From Ophiodon elongatus (Eukaryota; Chordata; Actinopteri; Perciformes; Hexagrammidae): 64,000 nucleotides of DNA. The notes under the pieces were generated by a model, which saw nothing but the letters and a program-made list of their open reading frames with translations, did no database searches and was not told where the DNA came from. Position numbers and translations under genes: made by a program. The DNA lies in NCBI GenBank assembly GCA_016806645.1, contig JACSYO010002116.1, positions 1,042,501-1,106,500 on the forward strand, read 5' to 3'. The first letter of the stretch is position 1. Each line of letters opens with the position of its first letter. Positions 63,101 to 64,000 of this stretch are shown one piece after another.

Positions 63101-64000
63101 ACTTTTATTACAACTCTTCTTTCCCTTCATGCACTTTTGAATATGAAACAAGCAGCCCATGGTACACTGGGACAACAAAATACCATGTCACTCTATAAGA
63201 TAAATACAGAATAACTGTAAACATGGGTACACTGAAGTGGATGCACTGCAGATGTCCTTTAAATACTGTTTTCTACAAACAGGCCATTCATTTTTTTATC
63301 TTATCTCAGTGATAACTCAATCAGTTAAAGGAATAGTTATAATAAATAAACATTACATTTTGCTTTCAACAAACCAGACAGAACTAGTTCATCATTGAGC
63401 TTTAGAAATGCTGGTAGCTATATTTTATCCCCTTTGGACAGAGCCAGACTAGCTTTTTACCCCCATTTCCAGTCATTATTATTGTTATTTTTCTGTATCT
63501 ATCTATTAGTGTGATTCCATTAACGCTGAACGAGCAGCTGTTGTTACCAGAGAGTTGGTGTCTGGGCAGACGAGTGTGTTGCTTTTGGTGCCATGGCAAC
63601 TGACGTCTTTTAAATAAATTGCTTTCAAACAGCCAATTTTCTCACTGTAAATCGAGGCGTTAAAACTTATAAAACGAACCAATAAACATCACAACACTGT
63701 TTCCCATGACTTGAGTTCTTTCCAATTTAACTGGCCTAAACTTTTGCTGAAACCGTACAAAGGCTTTGCAGTGACATGTGCACACGCCGGTGTTAATTTA
63801 TTCCTTGACCTCCTTAGTCCTCGTCAACTGCTTTGTCCCCTCAGCATCTCTTGTCTCTTCTCCCTCTGATACAATGTGCATCTTTGATGTGTATGTGCAG
63901 TCTGTCCTCTTCCTAGGTCTTGCTACATTTGTGGTGCAAGTCCTAACAGTGCCGGCAGCACCTGGATTAGCTCACCGTCTTCTCCGATCCACATATTTCA
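60196..64000. other. Intergenic to window end, no gene seen
   Basis: AT-rich with homopolymer runs (A-run near 62440, C-run near 62651). No exon was recognised. The last 200 bases are C/T-rich on this strand but I cannot assign them. Confidence 0.55.

Overview
The window comes from a vertebrate nuclear genome and most probably a percomorph-type teleost. It has AT-rich non-coding DNA, GT-AG introns of 1 to 7 kb, and fossils of typical fish repeats: an APE-type LINE with a (GGAT)n tail, a tRNA-like SINE, a hAT transposon end, palindromic MITEs and long (TA)n tracts. There is no sign of bacterial, viral or plasmid organisation.

Only one protein-coding gene can be supported. It is the 3' part of a delta-type ionotropic glutamate receptor gene on the + strand. 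The reading is closest to GluD1 (grid1), for example at the blocks [20 protein letters not shown] and CKHRAPNGGLFRQSPVKTP. Eight exons (6397-6498, 7843-8040, 9074-9404, 12033-12171, 19152-19347, 20931-21097, 22773-23013 and 26730-27167) join in frame to 603 codons plus stop. They encode the end of the amino-terminal-domain linker, ligand-binding half S1, M1, the pore loop, M3, half S2, M4 and the cytoplasmic tail ending in the PDZ ligand GTSI. The first ~415 residues (amino-terminal domain) lie upstream of the window. Polyadenylation is probably at ~27.49 kb.

The most interesting signal is at the M4 exon. Its reading frame does not stop at the exon-intron boundary. It runs 76 more codons (23014-23241) in GC-rich, coding-like, proline-rich sequence and ends in a different class I PDZ-type terminus (YTQL). 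The composition drops back to AT-rich right after the stop. The donor site at the boundary is weak (GAG|gtgaca). This looks like an intron-retention or alternative-terminal-exon isoform with a second, unrelated C-tail.

Layout: 1-6396 is a large upstream intron carrying an internally deleted LINE and a SINE. 6397-27167 holds the grid1 exons and introns; the 7 kb M3-S2 intron carries a minisatellite with nested insertions, and the last intron carries a palindromic MITE. 27168 to ~28.2 kb is the 3' UTR and flank. From 28.2 to 64 kb I find no convincing gene. That desert contains a second LINE fossil with recognisable reverse transcriptase, a SINE, a GC-rich island with a 25-bp minisatellite, a pair of ~610-bp dispersed repeats around hAT relics, a ~330-bp (TA)n tract, and two adjacent near-perfect hairpins at ~60 kb.

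All homology statements rest on recognition by eye. Paralogue (grid1a or grid1b) and species were not determined.
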